Shown in pieces: positions 12,630-21,211 of a stretch of DNA of 64,000 nt. Source of the stretch: Persicimonas caeni (lineage in GTDB: Bacteria; Myxococcota_A; Bradymonadia; Bradymonadales; Bradymonadaceae); contig NZ_CP041186.1 of the NCBI RefSeq assembly GCF_006517175.1, positions 7,219,074 through 7,283,073 on the forward strand, given 5' to 3'. Made by a program: the position numbers and the translations under genes. Positions within the stretch are counted from its first letter, which is position 1. Each line of letters starts with the position of its first letter. Under the pieces are notes generated by a model. That model searched no databases, was not told the DNA's origin, and saw nothing but the letters and a program-made list of their open reading frames with translations.

Positions 12630-14711
12630 CTACCACTCGATGTATTCGTCGTCCTTCGACTTGCCAGGCGCCTTCGAGTCAGAAGATGGTGAGGTGGTCG
12701 GTCGAGTCCCAGTCCGCTTATCCTGAGCCGGCTCGGCCTCTAGGGCCTTCTGTTGCTGCTTGCGCTGCTTGGCCTGCGTCGACGGGCGCGTCGGCGCGGG
12801 CGGCTCGGCGATCGTAGGCTTCATTCGCTTGGGACTCGCGGTCGTATCGGCGTGGGTCTTCCCCTCGTAGATGCCGATAGCGCTCGTCGCCTCCTCGACC
12901 ACCTGGGCCAGGCCCAGCGACACCTTGGCGTTGAACTCACCGAAAGCCGAGTGGCGCTGCGAATCGGTCATAAACCAGTTGGGAAATTTCCGCAGTTCGT
13001 AGACGACGGCGCCCGACATGGCCAACGCACAGATGACGGCGGTGCCGAACGAGAAGATCGCGGTCCCCACGAAGACGCGCACGATCCGGTCGTACGGGTT
13101 CTCGACGACCTCGAAGCGCTCGCGCTTGCTGTTTTCGCCCAACGCGGTCAACACCGGGATTGCCGCCGCCAGAATCAGCGAGGCGATGAGCTTGAGCTGG
13201 CCCGACAGGAAATGCCCGAAGATGGTGCTCACGACCAAGAAGGCGAGGTAGAGCCCAACCGCGGCGACGAGGCCAAAGATGGCGAGCCGCAAAAACTCGA
13301 GCACGAAGATCGTCGTCTCTTCGTCCTTCGCGTCTGCTCGGTTGGGCGTGGGCTTTTCTGCAGAACGCGCCGACGGGTTGGGCACCGCAAATTGATTGGT
13401 GTCCGAGGGCGGTGGCGGCAAATCCTCGTCGAGCTCATCGTCTTCGATGTACTCGTGGATGGCGTTACCCGTGAAGGGGCCGGCGCGGCCGTGGTCGCTG
13501 GGCTGTTGTTGCGCTTGTTGCGACGGTTGCCCGAAACGCTGTTGCTGCTGCTGATGTTGCGGCAGCGCAGCCTGCGTCGGATTGGTCTCGGCGTTCTCGG
13601 AAATGCCGGCGCCGAACGGAGCGCCCATCTGTTGCATGCCGCTCGGTTGCATCCCACCGTGCTGTTTCTCACCACCGCCATTCGGACCCGGCTGGGCGCC
13701 GAAGCGGCCGGTCTGGTAGGCCGGCTGTGGCGTGCTCTGGTTGTTGAACTGTCCGGATCGGTCGACGACGTTGAAGCGGCCCGATTGGCGCGCGCTGGCC
13801 GTTCCCACCGGCGGCCCGCCGACGCTGGCGAGCGCCTGGTCGACCGCGTCGCCGAATGTCTCGGCGTCGGGAAATCGCCGTGACAGGTTTTTGGAGGTCG
13901 ACCGCCGAATGATCTGGGAGACCTGCGGAGGCAGCGCACGCAAGCCGTCGAGTCGCAGTGGCTCGGGGCTGATCTGCTGGCTGATGAGCGCCATGGTCGT
14001 GTCGCCCTGCACGGCCGGCTGGCCCACCAACATCTCGTAGAGGATGAGGCCGACGCTGTAGACGTCGCTGGCCGGGCCCAGCGATTCGCCGCGCACCTGC
14101 TCGGGGCTCATGTAGCGCGGCGTGCCGATGAGCTCGCGCTCGCCTTCGGGGAGCCCGACGCTGGTCAGGTCGCGCTCGTCGGTGCGAAGTAGGCGGGCGA
14201 TGCCAAAATCGAGGACCTTGACGAAGTCTTTCTCCGTCTCCAGGTCCATGATCATGATATTGGCAGGCTTGAGATCCCGGTGGATGACCCCGTGACGGTG
14301 CGCTTCGGCCAGCGACCGTGCGATTTGCCCCGTCAGTGCAAGCGCGCGTTGGGCCGGCTGAGCTCCCTCGCGCTTGAGGATCTGCTTGACGGTCTCGCCC
14401 TCGATAAACTCGAGGACCATGTAGAGCAAACCGTTGGCAGTCTCGCCAAAGTCGTGGATGGTGACCGTGTTCGGGTGGCGAAGCTTGCTGATGATTTTGA
14501 CTTCGCGTAAAAAGCGCTCCTTGGCGCTTCGGTGCAGCTCACCGATGCCCGACTTGAGCACCTTGATGGCCACGTGGCGGTCCATCTGCTCTTGATAGGC
14601 CAGATAGACCATGCCGAAGCCGCCGCGGCCAAGCTCGCGCACAATGCGATACTTGCCCTCGAAGATCGCCCCTTTGTCGAGGAAGTTGGTTTGGCGTTGT
14701 CTTCCGGCCAC
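12630..14711 (-). CDS. eukaryotic-type Ser/Thr protein kinase with C-terminal membrane domain (kinase 3)
   Basis: 693 aa from a GTG at 14711, which has GAGGGA nine bases upstream. The frame continues to an ATG at 14915, but that would overlap the start of the divergent helicase gene; the start is therefore a judgement. Kinase domain: LGRGGFGMVYLA, VAIKVLKSG, VIHRDLKPANIM, VLDFGIARLL, LIGTPRYMSPEQVRGE. It is followed by about 200 residues rich in Gln, Gly, Pro and Asn (including QQQQQRFGQ) with an acidic DDELDEDLP patch, then four hydrophobic segments with the motif FPNWFMTD, and a Pro/Thr/Lys tail ending DDEYIEW. It converges on the PpiC lipoprotein gene. Confidence 0.9.
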   Translation of the reverse strand: MAGRQRQTNFLDKGAIFEGKYRIVRELGRGGFGMVYLAYQEQMDRHVAIKVLKSGIGELHRSAKERFLREVKIISKLRHPNTVTIHDFGETANGLLYMVLEFIEGETVKQILKREGAQPAQRALALTGQIARSLAEAHRHGVIHRDLKPANIMIMDLETEKDFVKVLDFGIARLLRTDERDLTSVGLPEGERELIGTPRYMSPEQVRGESLGPASDVYSVGLILYEMLVGQPAVQGDTTMALISQQISPEPLRLDGLRALPPQVSQIIRRSTSKNLSRRFPDAETFGDAVDQALASVGGPPVGTASARQSGRFNVVDRSGQFNNQSTPQPAYQTGRFGAQPGPNGGGEKQHGGMQPSGMQQMGAPFGAGISENAETNPTQAALPQHQQQQQRFGQPSQQAQQQPSDHGRAGPFTGNAIHEYIEDDELDEDLPPPPSDTNQFAVPNPSARSAEKPTPNRADAKDEETTIFVLEFLRLAIFGLVAAVGLYLAFLVVSTIFGHFLSGQLKLIASLILAAAIPVLTALGENSKRERFEVVENPYDRIVRVFVGTAIFSFGTAVICALAMSGAVVYELRKFPNWFMTDSQRHSAFGEFNAKVSLGLAQVVEEATSAIGIYEGKTHADTTASPKRMKPTIAEPPAPTRPSTQAKQRKQQQKALEAEPAQDKRTGTRPTTSPSSDSKAPGKSKDDEYIEW

Positions 14712-14898
14712 GTCGAAGGATCCCTCGTCAGCTTGGCGCGCCCTTAAGCTCGGCACGCTCAAGGGCAGTCCCGCTGCCCGTTTGGAGTGGATGGAGCCAA
14801 GCGTCAGGCTATCAGTGCAATTCTGGGAGATCAATTGCGGAGTTGGGGTCGACGCCTGCGAATTGCTATAGTCACGTGGACTTTGCGCGGACGGACTC

Positions 14899-16320
14899 AT
14901 GGACGAACAACTCACACTCAGGCTCGACGGGGCTCCTCAAAGGCCCGACGCCGAGCCGCTCGAGCTTCGCTTCGAGGCCGGCACGCTGGTGATCGACGGT
15001 CTGGCCAAAGGCGACGAACCGCTGCCCGATGAGCTTACGTGGGACGACCGAATCGAGCGCTATCGCGGCGAGGCCATCGACTACCGGCTCGTCTTGGCCA
15101 AGCTGCTTCGAGTCGGCCACACCGTAGTCGACCGCGCCCGCGAGTACGTCGAGTGCGACTTCACCATCGAGGAGCGCCTCGAGCCCTACGAGCACCAGCG
15201 TGAGGCGCTCGAGGCGTGGCATCGCGCCGGAAAACGCGGTTTGGTCGTGCTGCCCACGGGCGCCGGAAAGACCTACGTCGCCCAGATGGCCATCGAGTCG
15301 GTCGCCCGCAGCACGCTTGTGGTCGTGCCGACCATCGACCTGATGAACCAGTGGTCGGGCGTGCTCGAGGAGGCCTTCGGGTGCAAGGTCGGCCTGCTCG
15401 GCGGCGGCTACCACGAGATCGAGGACCTGACGGTGACTACCTACGACTCGGCGGCCATCCACATGGAGCGTATTGGTGGGCAATTTGGCCTCGTGGTGTT
15501 CGACGAGGCGCATCATCTCCCGGGCGAGGTCTACCGGCAGGCAGCCGACTGTAGCATCGCGCCGTTCCGGCTGGGGCTGACCGCCACGCCCGAGCGCGCC
15601 GACGGCAAAGAGGCGATGCTCGACGAACTCATCGGCCCCATTGTGTATCGCAAGTCGATCAAAGAGCTCTCCGGCGACATCCTCGCCGACTACGAGGTGC
15701 GCACGGTGCCGGTGGCGATGACCGACGATGACTTCCAGGTCTATTCAGCGGCGCGCAAGTTCTACCGCGATTTTGTCGAAGCGCGCGGGATTCGGATGTC
15801 GTCGCGAAGCGGCTGGCCGCGATTCTTGGCGGCCACAAACCAGTCCGAGAAGGGCAGGCGGGCGCTCAAAGCCTACCAACTCCAGAAGCGTCTGGCGCTG
15901 GTGCACGAGGCGAAGATGCACAAGCTCTACGAGCTGCTCGAGCGCCACCACGACGACCGCGTCCTCGTCTTCACCAACGACAACGACAGCGTCTACGAAA
16001 TCAGCGAGAAGGCGCTCGTGCCCGCGATCACCCACCAGACCAAGATCAAAGAGCGCAAGGAGATCCTGGCGCGCTTCAACGAGGGCACCTACCGCGTCGT
16101 GGTCACCAGCAAGGTGCTCAACGAGGGCGTCGATGTGCCCAAGGCGGCCATCGCGGTCATTCTGTCGGGCTCCGGTTCGGTGCGAGAGCATGTCCAGCGC
16201 CTGGGGCGTATCTTGCGCCGCGCCGAGGACAAACGCGCAGTGCTCTACGAGTTGGTGACCGAGAATTCCGTCGAGACGTACGTCAGCGAGCGACGAAGGA
16301 AGCACGATGCTTACGACTGA
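14899..16320 (+). CDS. XPB/Rad25-type superfamily 2 DNA helicase
   Basis: 473 aa. N-terminal damage-recognition-like region (residues 1-95), then helicase motifs: Q/0 region YEHQREALEAW, Walker A PTGAGKT, TTYDSA (Ib region), DEAH box VVFDEAHHLPG, motif III GLTATPERADG, motif IV RVLVFTNDND, V VLNEGVDVPKA and VI QRLGRILRR. This matches archaeal-type XPB rather than UvrB or RecG. The archaeal protein unwinds DNA together with the nuclease Bax1. Here the downstream gene overlaps by 14 bp and is of the Bax1 family, which supports the call. A repair or bubble-cleavage role is inferred. Confidence 0.9.
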   Translation: MDEQLTLRLDGAPQRPDAEPLELRFEAGTLVIDGLAKGDEPLPDELTWDDRIERYRGEAIDYRLVLAKLLRVGHTVVDRAREYVECDFTIEERLEPYEHQREALEAWHRAGKRGLVVLPTGAGKTYVAQMAIESVARSTLVVVPTIDLMNQWSGVLEEAFGCKVGLLGGGYHEIEDLTVTTYDSAAIHMERIGGQFGLVVFDEAHHLPGEVYRQAADCSIAPFRLGLTATPERADGKEAMLDELIGPIVYRKSIKELSGDILADYEVRTVPVAMTDDDFQVYSAARKFYRDFVEARGIRMSSRSGWPRFLAATNQSEKGRRALKAYQLQKRLALVHEAKMHKLYELLERHHDDRVLVFTNDNDSVYEISEKALVPAITHQTKIKERKEILARFNEGTYRVVVTSKVLNEGVDVPKAAIAVILSGSGSVREHVQRLGRILRRAEDKRAVLYELVTENSVETYVSERRRKHDAYD

Positions 16321-17503
16321 TCTGGTCCGCACGCGCGTCAAGAAGGGCCGCGTCACTCCCCAATACCTCGACACCGACTCCGAAGAGGCGCGTGCGAAGG
16401 CCGAGGAGCTCATCGACATCTTCGAGCGGCACGCTGGCGGTATGCGCGGCGACGTCGACGAGGCGGTCGACGAGGCCATCGGCCACGGCACCGACTTCCT
16501 GATCTGGCGCGGTTTGGCCAAGCTCCTGTACGACCGCAGCGAGTTCGAGACGGTCGCCTCGGTCGATCCCCAGGACATTCGACGCGCGGTCTTCGAGGCC
16601 TCTGGCGAACTCGGCCCGGTGACCGGCGCCGAGGCGCGCGGCGCCGTGCTCGACAGAGCAGGGCAGGCGCTCGAACTCGCCCCTGAAGAGATCGAGGAGA
16701 GCCTGTACGCCGACCTCGAAGAGCGCCAGCGCCTCGTCGAGTTCAAAGCCCTCGAGCCCCTCGAACTCCTGCACCGTTACAACCTCGCCCTCGCTCAGGC
16801 CGTGCTCTACAAGGCCACTCGTCTGACGATTGACCTGGGCGAGACCGACTCGAATATGCTGCGCTACCTGTTCCAGGCGCTCAAGTTCAACCGGCTGATG
16901 CACCGAGCCGAGCGCATCGACGGCGGTTATCGCCTCGAGGTCGACGGCCCGGCAAGTCTGTTCAAGCGCAGCCGCAAATACGGTCTTCAGATGGCGACCT
17001 TTTTGCCCGCGCTCTTGCTCGCCGACGAATGGGCGATGCGCGCGGAACTCGACTGGGAGGGCAAGGGCAAACAGCACGAGATGGTGCTCTCCCACGAAGA
17101 TGGGCTGGTCTCGCACTACAAAGCGCGCGGCCAGTGGGTCGCCGAAGAGGAGCGCTACTTCGAGAAGCGCTTCGCCGAAACCGAGACCGACTGGCAGCTC
17201 GAGCGCCAGGGATCCATCGTCGACCTCGACGACAACGTCGTCATCATCCCCGACTACGTGCTCACGCACCCCGACGGCCGGCAGGTCTACCTGGAGGTCG
17301 TCGGCTTCTGGCGGCTCGCCTACCTCGAGCGACGCATCGAGATGCTCGTCGACTCGTGTGACGTGCCATTGGTGCTGGTGGTCAGTGAACGCCTCAAGAC
17401 GGGGCGTGCAGAGCTGGCTGAGGCGCCGGCGGAAGTGGTCTTTTTCAAGGGCGTCATCCTCGTCGACAAGGTCCTCGAGGCCGCTGAGGCGGCGAGCAAC
17501 TAG
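16307..17503 (+). CDS. Bax1-like (DUF790) nuclease, XPB partner
   Basis: 398 aa. Starts MLTTDLVRTRVKKGRVTPQYL, as expected for the DUF790/Bax1 family, and begins inside the 3' end of the XPB gene, implying coupled translation. The C-terminal region (about residues 285-385) contains VIIPDYVLTHPDGRQVYLEV with VGFWRLAYLERRIE, a PD-(D/E)xK-like nuclease core with candidate residues PDY, E-V and K. In archaea Bax1 is a structure-specific endonuclease that binds XPB and cuts the 3' side of bubbles. Its stop codon lies in a CTAG that is also the stop of the convergent protease gene. Confidence 0.85.
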   Translation: MLTTDLVRTRVKKGRVTPQYLDTDSEEARAKAEELIDIFERHAGGMRGDVDEAVDEAIGHGTDFLIWRGLAKLLYDRSEFETVASVDPQDIRRAVFEASGELGPVTGAEARGAVLDRAGQALELAPEEIEESLYADLEERQRLVEFKALEPLELLHRYNLALAQAVLYKATRLTIDLGETDSNMLRYLFQALKFNRLMHRAERIDGGYRLEVDGPASLFKRSRKYGLQMATFLPALLLADEWAMRAELDWEGKGKQHEMVLSHEDGLVSHYKARGQWVAEEERYFEKRFAETETDWQLERQGSIVDLDDNVVIIPDYVLTHPDGRQVYLEVVGFWRLAYLERRIEMLVDSCDVPLVLVVSERLKTGRAELAEAPAEVVFFKGVILVDKVLEAAEAASN

Positions 17504-18804
17504 TTCCGATGCACTCCCAGGCGCCATGCGTGTATGGACTCCGGATTGACTCCTTTGAGGCGCAACGTCCAACGTCCCGCCACCTCGGCGCCGTATAGCG
17601 ACGCCACAGCCGACTCGCCGCCGAGGTCGACGCGCCCGTGATACATTCGCGTCAGATCGACCACGCGGTCGTCGACTTCTAAGATGACACGTGCGTCGCC
17701 CGGCAACGCGACGTCCGTGTCGACGTCGACTGTCACGAAGTCGACCGAGCCGGACGCGTCGACCTCGACGGTGCTCGTCCACTCGTCGCCGTGCGCTTCG
17801 AAGCCATGCCCCTCGGCGCGTACCCATCCCGCGGACCCCGCCGGCGGCGCAATCCACGGTCGAAACTGCCCTACGCGCACGGCCGAGTTGCCTCCGCAGC
17901 CGTCGTCGCCGACCTCTTCGCAAACCCGCGAGACCGAGCAGCCGGCTTCGGTGTCGACGAAGTCCCTGGTGCCGCGCACATGAATCCCCTCGACCGCGCC
18001 GGTGATCATGTTGACCACCGGCGAGCCGGAGTTTCCGCCGTAGCTGTCGAGGTCGGACGAAAAGTAGACGTCGCTTGAGACATCGAAGACGCGCCCTCCC
18101 GGGGCGATTTTGAGCGGGAGTCCCGAGGGATGGCCGACCAAGCCGACCCAATCGCCTTCGCCGAGCACGCCGCGGTCACGAAGACTCACCGGCGCGCGGT
18201 CGTCGACCGTGCGGTCGAGGCGCACCAACGCCCAGTCGGTGCCGATGTCTCGGCCAATCTGGTCGTCATGCTGGCGGGCGAGCAGGGACGCGCAGCTATA
18301 GATATCGTCGGCGTCGACCAGAGTCGGGTCGTCGTCGGCCGACTCGTAGCGAAAGTCGAACACGAAGCGCGTGTTCTTGCAGTCGGCGAGGTCGTCGACG
18401 CAATGGGCGGCGGTGGCGAGGACATCCGGGGCGACGAGGAAGCCCGTACAGAAGCCGGGCGCACGCTGCTCTCGGTAGGGCTCGGAGGCGCACAGGTTCT
18501 TCTCTTCGGCGAAGGTGTCGTCGCGCAGGCGCCGCGTCTCGGGCGAGTCGCCGTCTTTGACGCGGAAGGGGCGCACGAGCACTGCAGTCGCGTCGGCCAC
18601 CTGCTTCAGCACTGGGTCGGCACTCTCGTAATAATCGTGTCGGTCGTCCTTGCCATAGATGTCCGCCTTGCCGCCTGCCGTCTGCGAGGACGCCGGTTTC
18701 TGGCCCTCGGGTGCGTCGGTGGCCGCCGCTTCGTGGCACGCCGCCAACGATGCGGCCAGTCCCAAAAGGCAAAGTGTCCAGAATAGCCTCGTCAGAGTCA
18801 TCAT
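17500..18804 (-). CDS. secreted trypsin-like serine protease lipoprotein with C-terminal P-domain-like module
   Basis: 434 aa from the ATG at 18804 (GGGGAGA upstream). Lipoprotein signal peptide with LAAC (Cys about residue 23). S1-family triad: His in VLATAAHCVDD, Asp in DWALVRLD, Ser in SYGGNSGSPVV. It resembles V8/Glu-endopeptidase-like proteases. Extra Cys residues (NLCASE, GFCTGF, EAGCSVSRVCEE, GDDGCGG) suggest disulfides. The last 110 residues resemble a pre-peptidase C-terminal or P/homo-B domain: DFVTVDVDTDVALPGDARV, then WTLRLKGVNPESIHAWRLGV. The longer frame up to 19062 was rejected because the signal peptide starts at 18804. Confidence 0.88.
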   Translation of the reverse strand: MMTLTRLFWTLCLLGLAASLAACHEAAATDAPEGQKPASSQTAGGKADIYGKDDRHDYYESADPVLKQVADATAVLVRPFRVKDGDSPETRRLRDDTFAEEKNLCASEPYREQRAPGFCTGFLVAPDVLATAAHCVDDLADCKNTRFVFDFRYESADDDPTLVDADDIYSCASLLARQHDDQIGRDIGTDWALVRLDRTVDDRAPVSLRDRGVLGEGDWVGLVGHPSGLPLKIAPGGRVFDVSSDVYFSSDLDSYGGNSGSPVVNMITGAVEGIHVRGTRDFVDTEAGCSVSRVCEEVGDDGCGGNSAVRVGQFRPWIAPPAGSAGWVRAEGHGFEAHGDEWTSTVEVDASGSVDFVTVDVDTDVALPGDARVILEVDDRVVDLTRMYHGRVDLGGESAVASLYGAEVAGRWTLRLKGVNPESIHAWRLGVHRN

Positions 18805-18848
18805 GGGTCTCTCCCCGCCTGTGAGTGTTCGCTCTGTGAGCGTTGCGT

Positions 18849-18872
18849 TGTACTTCGCGTTGCCGAAGTACA
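18849..18872. repeat. 9-bp inverted repeat upstream of the protease gene
   Basis: TGTACTTCG at 18849-18857 and CGAAGTACA at 18864-18872 with 6 bases between, 45 bp upstream of the protease start. It could be an operator or a leader hairpin; no T-run follows. Confidence 0.5.
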
Positions 18873-19098
18873 GAGCAAGGGCGGTGCCAGGCCGCCAAAC
18901 GGGCCAGACAGCGGGGGAATGAGGGTTTGGGGCAGGGAAGGGCGCGCGCGGTGAGGACTCTACACCCCAACTGGCAACTCCGGTTGGCAGCATGCTGTTG
19001 CTGCATCTCGACGCCCCGGTTGAACCACATCGACCCTGTGCTGACCTTTTGACCGACAGCACCCGCGCGGCACATGTCCCACCCGAACAGGACCTACG

Positions 19099-19797
19099 AT
19101 GAAGAGCACTGATTTTAGTTGGAAGCGAGAGCGAATGGTCGAGGAGCAGATCAAGCGACGCGGCGTCGAGCAGAAGGCGGTGCTCGAGGCGATGGCCGAG
19201 GTGCCTCGCGAGGAGTTCGTGCCCGACAAGTACAAGACGACCGCCTACAGCGACCGCCCGCTTCCCATCGGCGAGGGACAGACGATCTCGCAGCCGTATA
19301 TGGTGGCGATGATGACCGAGTCGCTGCAGCTAGGACCCGAGGACAAGGTGCTCGAAATCGGCGCCGGCTCGGGTTACGCGGCGGCCATCTTGAGCCGGGT
19401 CGCAGGTGAGGTCTACACCGTCGAGCGCCATCGCTCGTTGGCGGAGCAAGCACGTGAGCGCTTCGAGAAGCTCGGCTACGATAATATCCACGTGCGCCAC
19501 GCCGACGGCACCAAGGGCTGGGCCGAAGAGGCCCCCTTCGACGCCATCGTCGCCGCCGCCGCCGGCCCCACGGTGCCCGAGTCCCTCAAACACCAACTCG
19601 CCCAGGGCGGCCGCCTGGTCATCCCCGTGGGCCAGCGCATGGGCGCTCAGACCCTGATGCGCGTGACCCGCGCCCAACAAAACGGCGATTTCAAAGAAGA
19701 GAACTTGGGCGCGGTGCGCTTCGTGCCGCTCATCGGCAGCGAGGGCTTCGAGGAGCCCGGCGGGCCCAGCCCGGGTTCGCGTTTTTTGGAAGGATAG
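19099..19797 (+). CDS. pcm: protein-L-isoaspartate O-methyltransferase
   Basis: 232 aa. SAM-dependent repair of isoaspartyl residues in damaged proteins. Family signatures: VPREEFVPDKYKTTAYSDR near the N-terminus, PLPIGEGQTISQPYMVAMM, and the SAM-binding VLEIGAGSGYAAAILSR. The C-terminus reads GRLVIPVGQRMGAQTLM. The last 20 residues are Gly/Pro-rich. An inverted repeat that can act as terminator follows, shared with convergent hemL. Confidence 0.95.
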   Translation: MKSTDFSWKRERMVEEQIKRRGVEQKAVLEAMAEVPREEFVPDKYKTTAYSDRPLPIGEGQTISQPYMVAMMTESLQLGPEDKVLEIGAGSGYAAAILSRVAGEVYTVERHRSLAEQARERFEKLGYDNIHVRHADGTKGWAEEAPFDAIVAAAAGPTVPESLKHQLAQGGRLVIPVGQRMGAQTLMRVTRAQQNGDFKEENLGAVRFVPLIGSEGFEEPGGPSPGSRFLEG

Positions 19798-19812
19798 ACG
19801 GGAAGGAAGACT

Positions 19813-19883
19813 CACCACGGGGACACGGGGCTCACGGGGAACAGCTTCTTTCTTTTCTCCGTGTTCCCAGTGTCCCCGTGGTG
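19813..19883. repeat. large intergenic inverted repeat between pcm and hemL
   Basis: Perfect 14-base arms CACCACGGGGACAC (19813-19826) and GTGTCCCCGTGGTG (19870-19883), with inner arms GGGAACA and TGTTCCC. The loop has CT-rich and T-rich stretches. It lies between two convergent genes and can form the same hairpin on both strands. The composition resembles short interspersed palindromic elements seen between genes in many bacteria. Confidence 0.85.
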
Positions 19884-19894
19884 AATGCCGGCGG

Positions 19895-21211
19895 CTAGAA
19901 GACTTCTGCGAGCGACTCTTCTGCCTTCTCGAGCACTTCGTCGATGATCGCCTCGGTGTGGGCCGTGGCGAGGAAACCGGCCTCGAATTGGCTCGGGGCG
20001 AGGTAGACGCCGCGGTCGAGCATGGCGTGGAAGAACTTGTTGAAGCGCGGGATGTCGCACTTCTTGACGTCCTCGTGGTCGCGAATCGGCCCCTCACTAA
20101 AGAACAGCGAGAACATCGAGCCGACCCGGTGCTGGAACAGCGGGTAGTCGTGCTCGTCGATGATGCTCTGCATGCCCTCTTGGAGCTGCTGGCCGCGGGC
20201 TTCGAGGGCCTCGTAGACCGAGTCGTCGAGCTGCTCGAGCTGGGCGGTGCCGGCGGCGACGGCGACCGGGTTTCCGCTGAGCGTTCCGGCCTGGTAGACC
20301 GGCCCGTCGGGGGCCACGAAGCTCATCATCTCTTCGGTGCCGCCGTAGGCCGCCAGCGGGAATCCGCCGCCGATGACCTTTCCGAAACAGTAGATATCCG
20401 CCTGCACGTCGTACAGCTGGGCGGCGCCGCCGCGCGAGACGCGAAAGCCGGTCATCACCTCGTCAATGATGAGCGCGACGTCGTGCTCGTCGCACAGCTC
20501 GCGAAGCTTGGTCAAAAAGCCGTCGAGCGGCGGGATGCAGCCGGTGTTGCCGCAGATGGGCTCGAGGATCACCGCGGCGACCTCGTCTTTGTTGGCCTCC
20601 ATGAGCTCGCGCACCGAGTCGATATTGTTGAACTCGGCCAGGAGCGTGTCCTTGGCGGTGCCCTCAGTGACGCCCGGGGAGTTCGGGACGCCCAGGGTGA
20701 GCGCGCCGGAGCCGGCGGCGATGAGGAACGAGTCGGCGTGGCCGTGGTAGCAGCCCTCGAACTTGATGATCTTGTCGCGGCCTTTGGCGCCGCGGGCCAC
20801 GCGGATGGCCGACATGCACGCCTCGGTGCCGCTGTTGACCAGGCGCACCCGGTCGAGGCCGGGGACGCGCTCGACGATCATCTCGGCCATGTTGACTTCG
20901 CGCGCGGTGGGCGCGCCGAACGACGACCCCAGCGCGACGGCCTCTTGCGCGGCTTGGACGACCTTGGGGTTGGCGTGGCCCAAGATGGCCGGGCCCCAGG
21001 TCAGCACGAAGTCGATGTAGCGGTTGTCGTCTTCGTCGAAGATATACGCCCCTTCGGCCTTCTTGATGAACGGCGGGGTGCCGCCCACGCTGTTGAAGGC
21101 GCGTACCGGCGAGTTGACCCCGCCGGGGATGGTTTTGCGGGCGCGTTCGAGGAGTTTCTGGCTTTTTTCGAGCATGTGTTGTTCAGGGTTGGGGGATGAC
21201 TGGGTGCTCAT
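19895..21211 (-). CDS. hemL: glutamate-1-semialdehyde 2,1-aminomutase
   Basis: 438 aa. PLP enzyme converting glutamate-1-semialdehyde to 5-aminolevulinate (C5 pathway). The PLP lysine is in FGKVIGGGFPLAAYGG; other signatures are GGVNSPVRAFNSVGGTP, YHGHADSFLIAAGSG and IIDEVMTGFRVS. If the ATG at 21211 is used the gene overlaps hemH by 29 bp; an internal ATG at 21175 would abolish the overlap and still keep the whole conserved domain. Last gene of the hemE-G-B-H-L block, and works directly after HemA, which is encoded 17 kb away. Confidence 0.95.
   Translation of the reverse strand: MSTQSSPNPEQHMLEKSQKLLERARKTIPGGVNSPVRAFNSVGGTPPFIKKAEGAYIFDEDDNRYIDFVLTWGPAILGHANPKVVQAAQEAVALGSSFGAPTAREVNMAEMIVERVPGLDRVRLVNSGTEACMSAIRVARGAKGRDKIIKFEGCYHGHADSFLIAAGSGALTLGVPNSPGVTEGTAKDTLLAEFNNIDSVRELMEANKDEVAAVILEPICGNTGCIPPLDGFLTKLRELCDEHDVALIIDEVMTGFRVSRGGAAQLYDVQADIYCFGKVIGGGFPLAAYGGTEEMMSFVAPDGPVYQAGTLSGNPVAVAAGTAQLEQLDDSVYEALEARGQQLQEGMQSIIDEHDYPLFQHRVGSMFSLFFSEGPIRDHEDVKKCDIPRFNKFFHAMLDRGVYLAPSQFEAGFLATAHTEAIIDEVLEKAEESLAEVF

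Noticed and set aside
16283-18151. 622-residue minus-strand frame crossing the Bax1-like gene and the protease gene
   Set aside because: Both true genes have clear motifs in other frames. This one is Arg-rich and featureless.
19958-21199. 413-residue plus-strand frame over hemL
   Set aside because: Antisense shadow of hemL, without recognisable domains.
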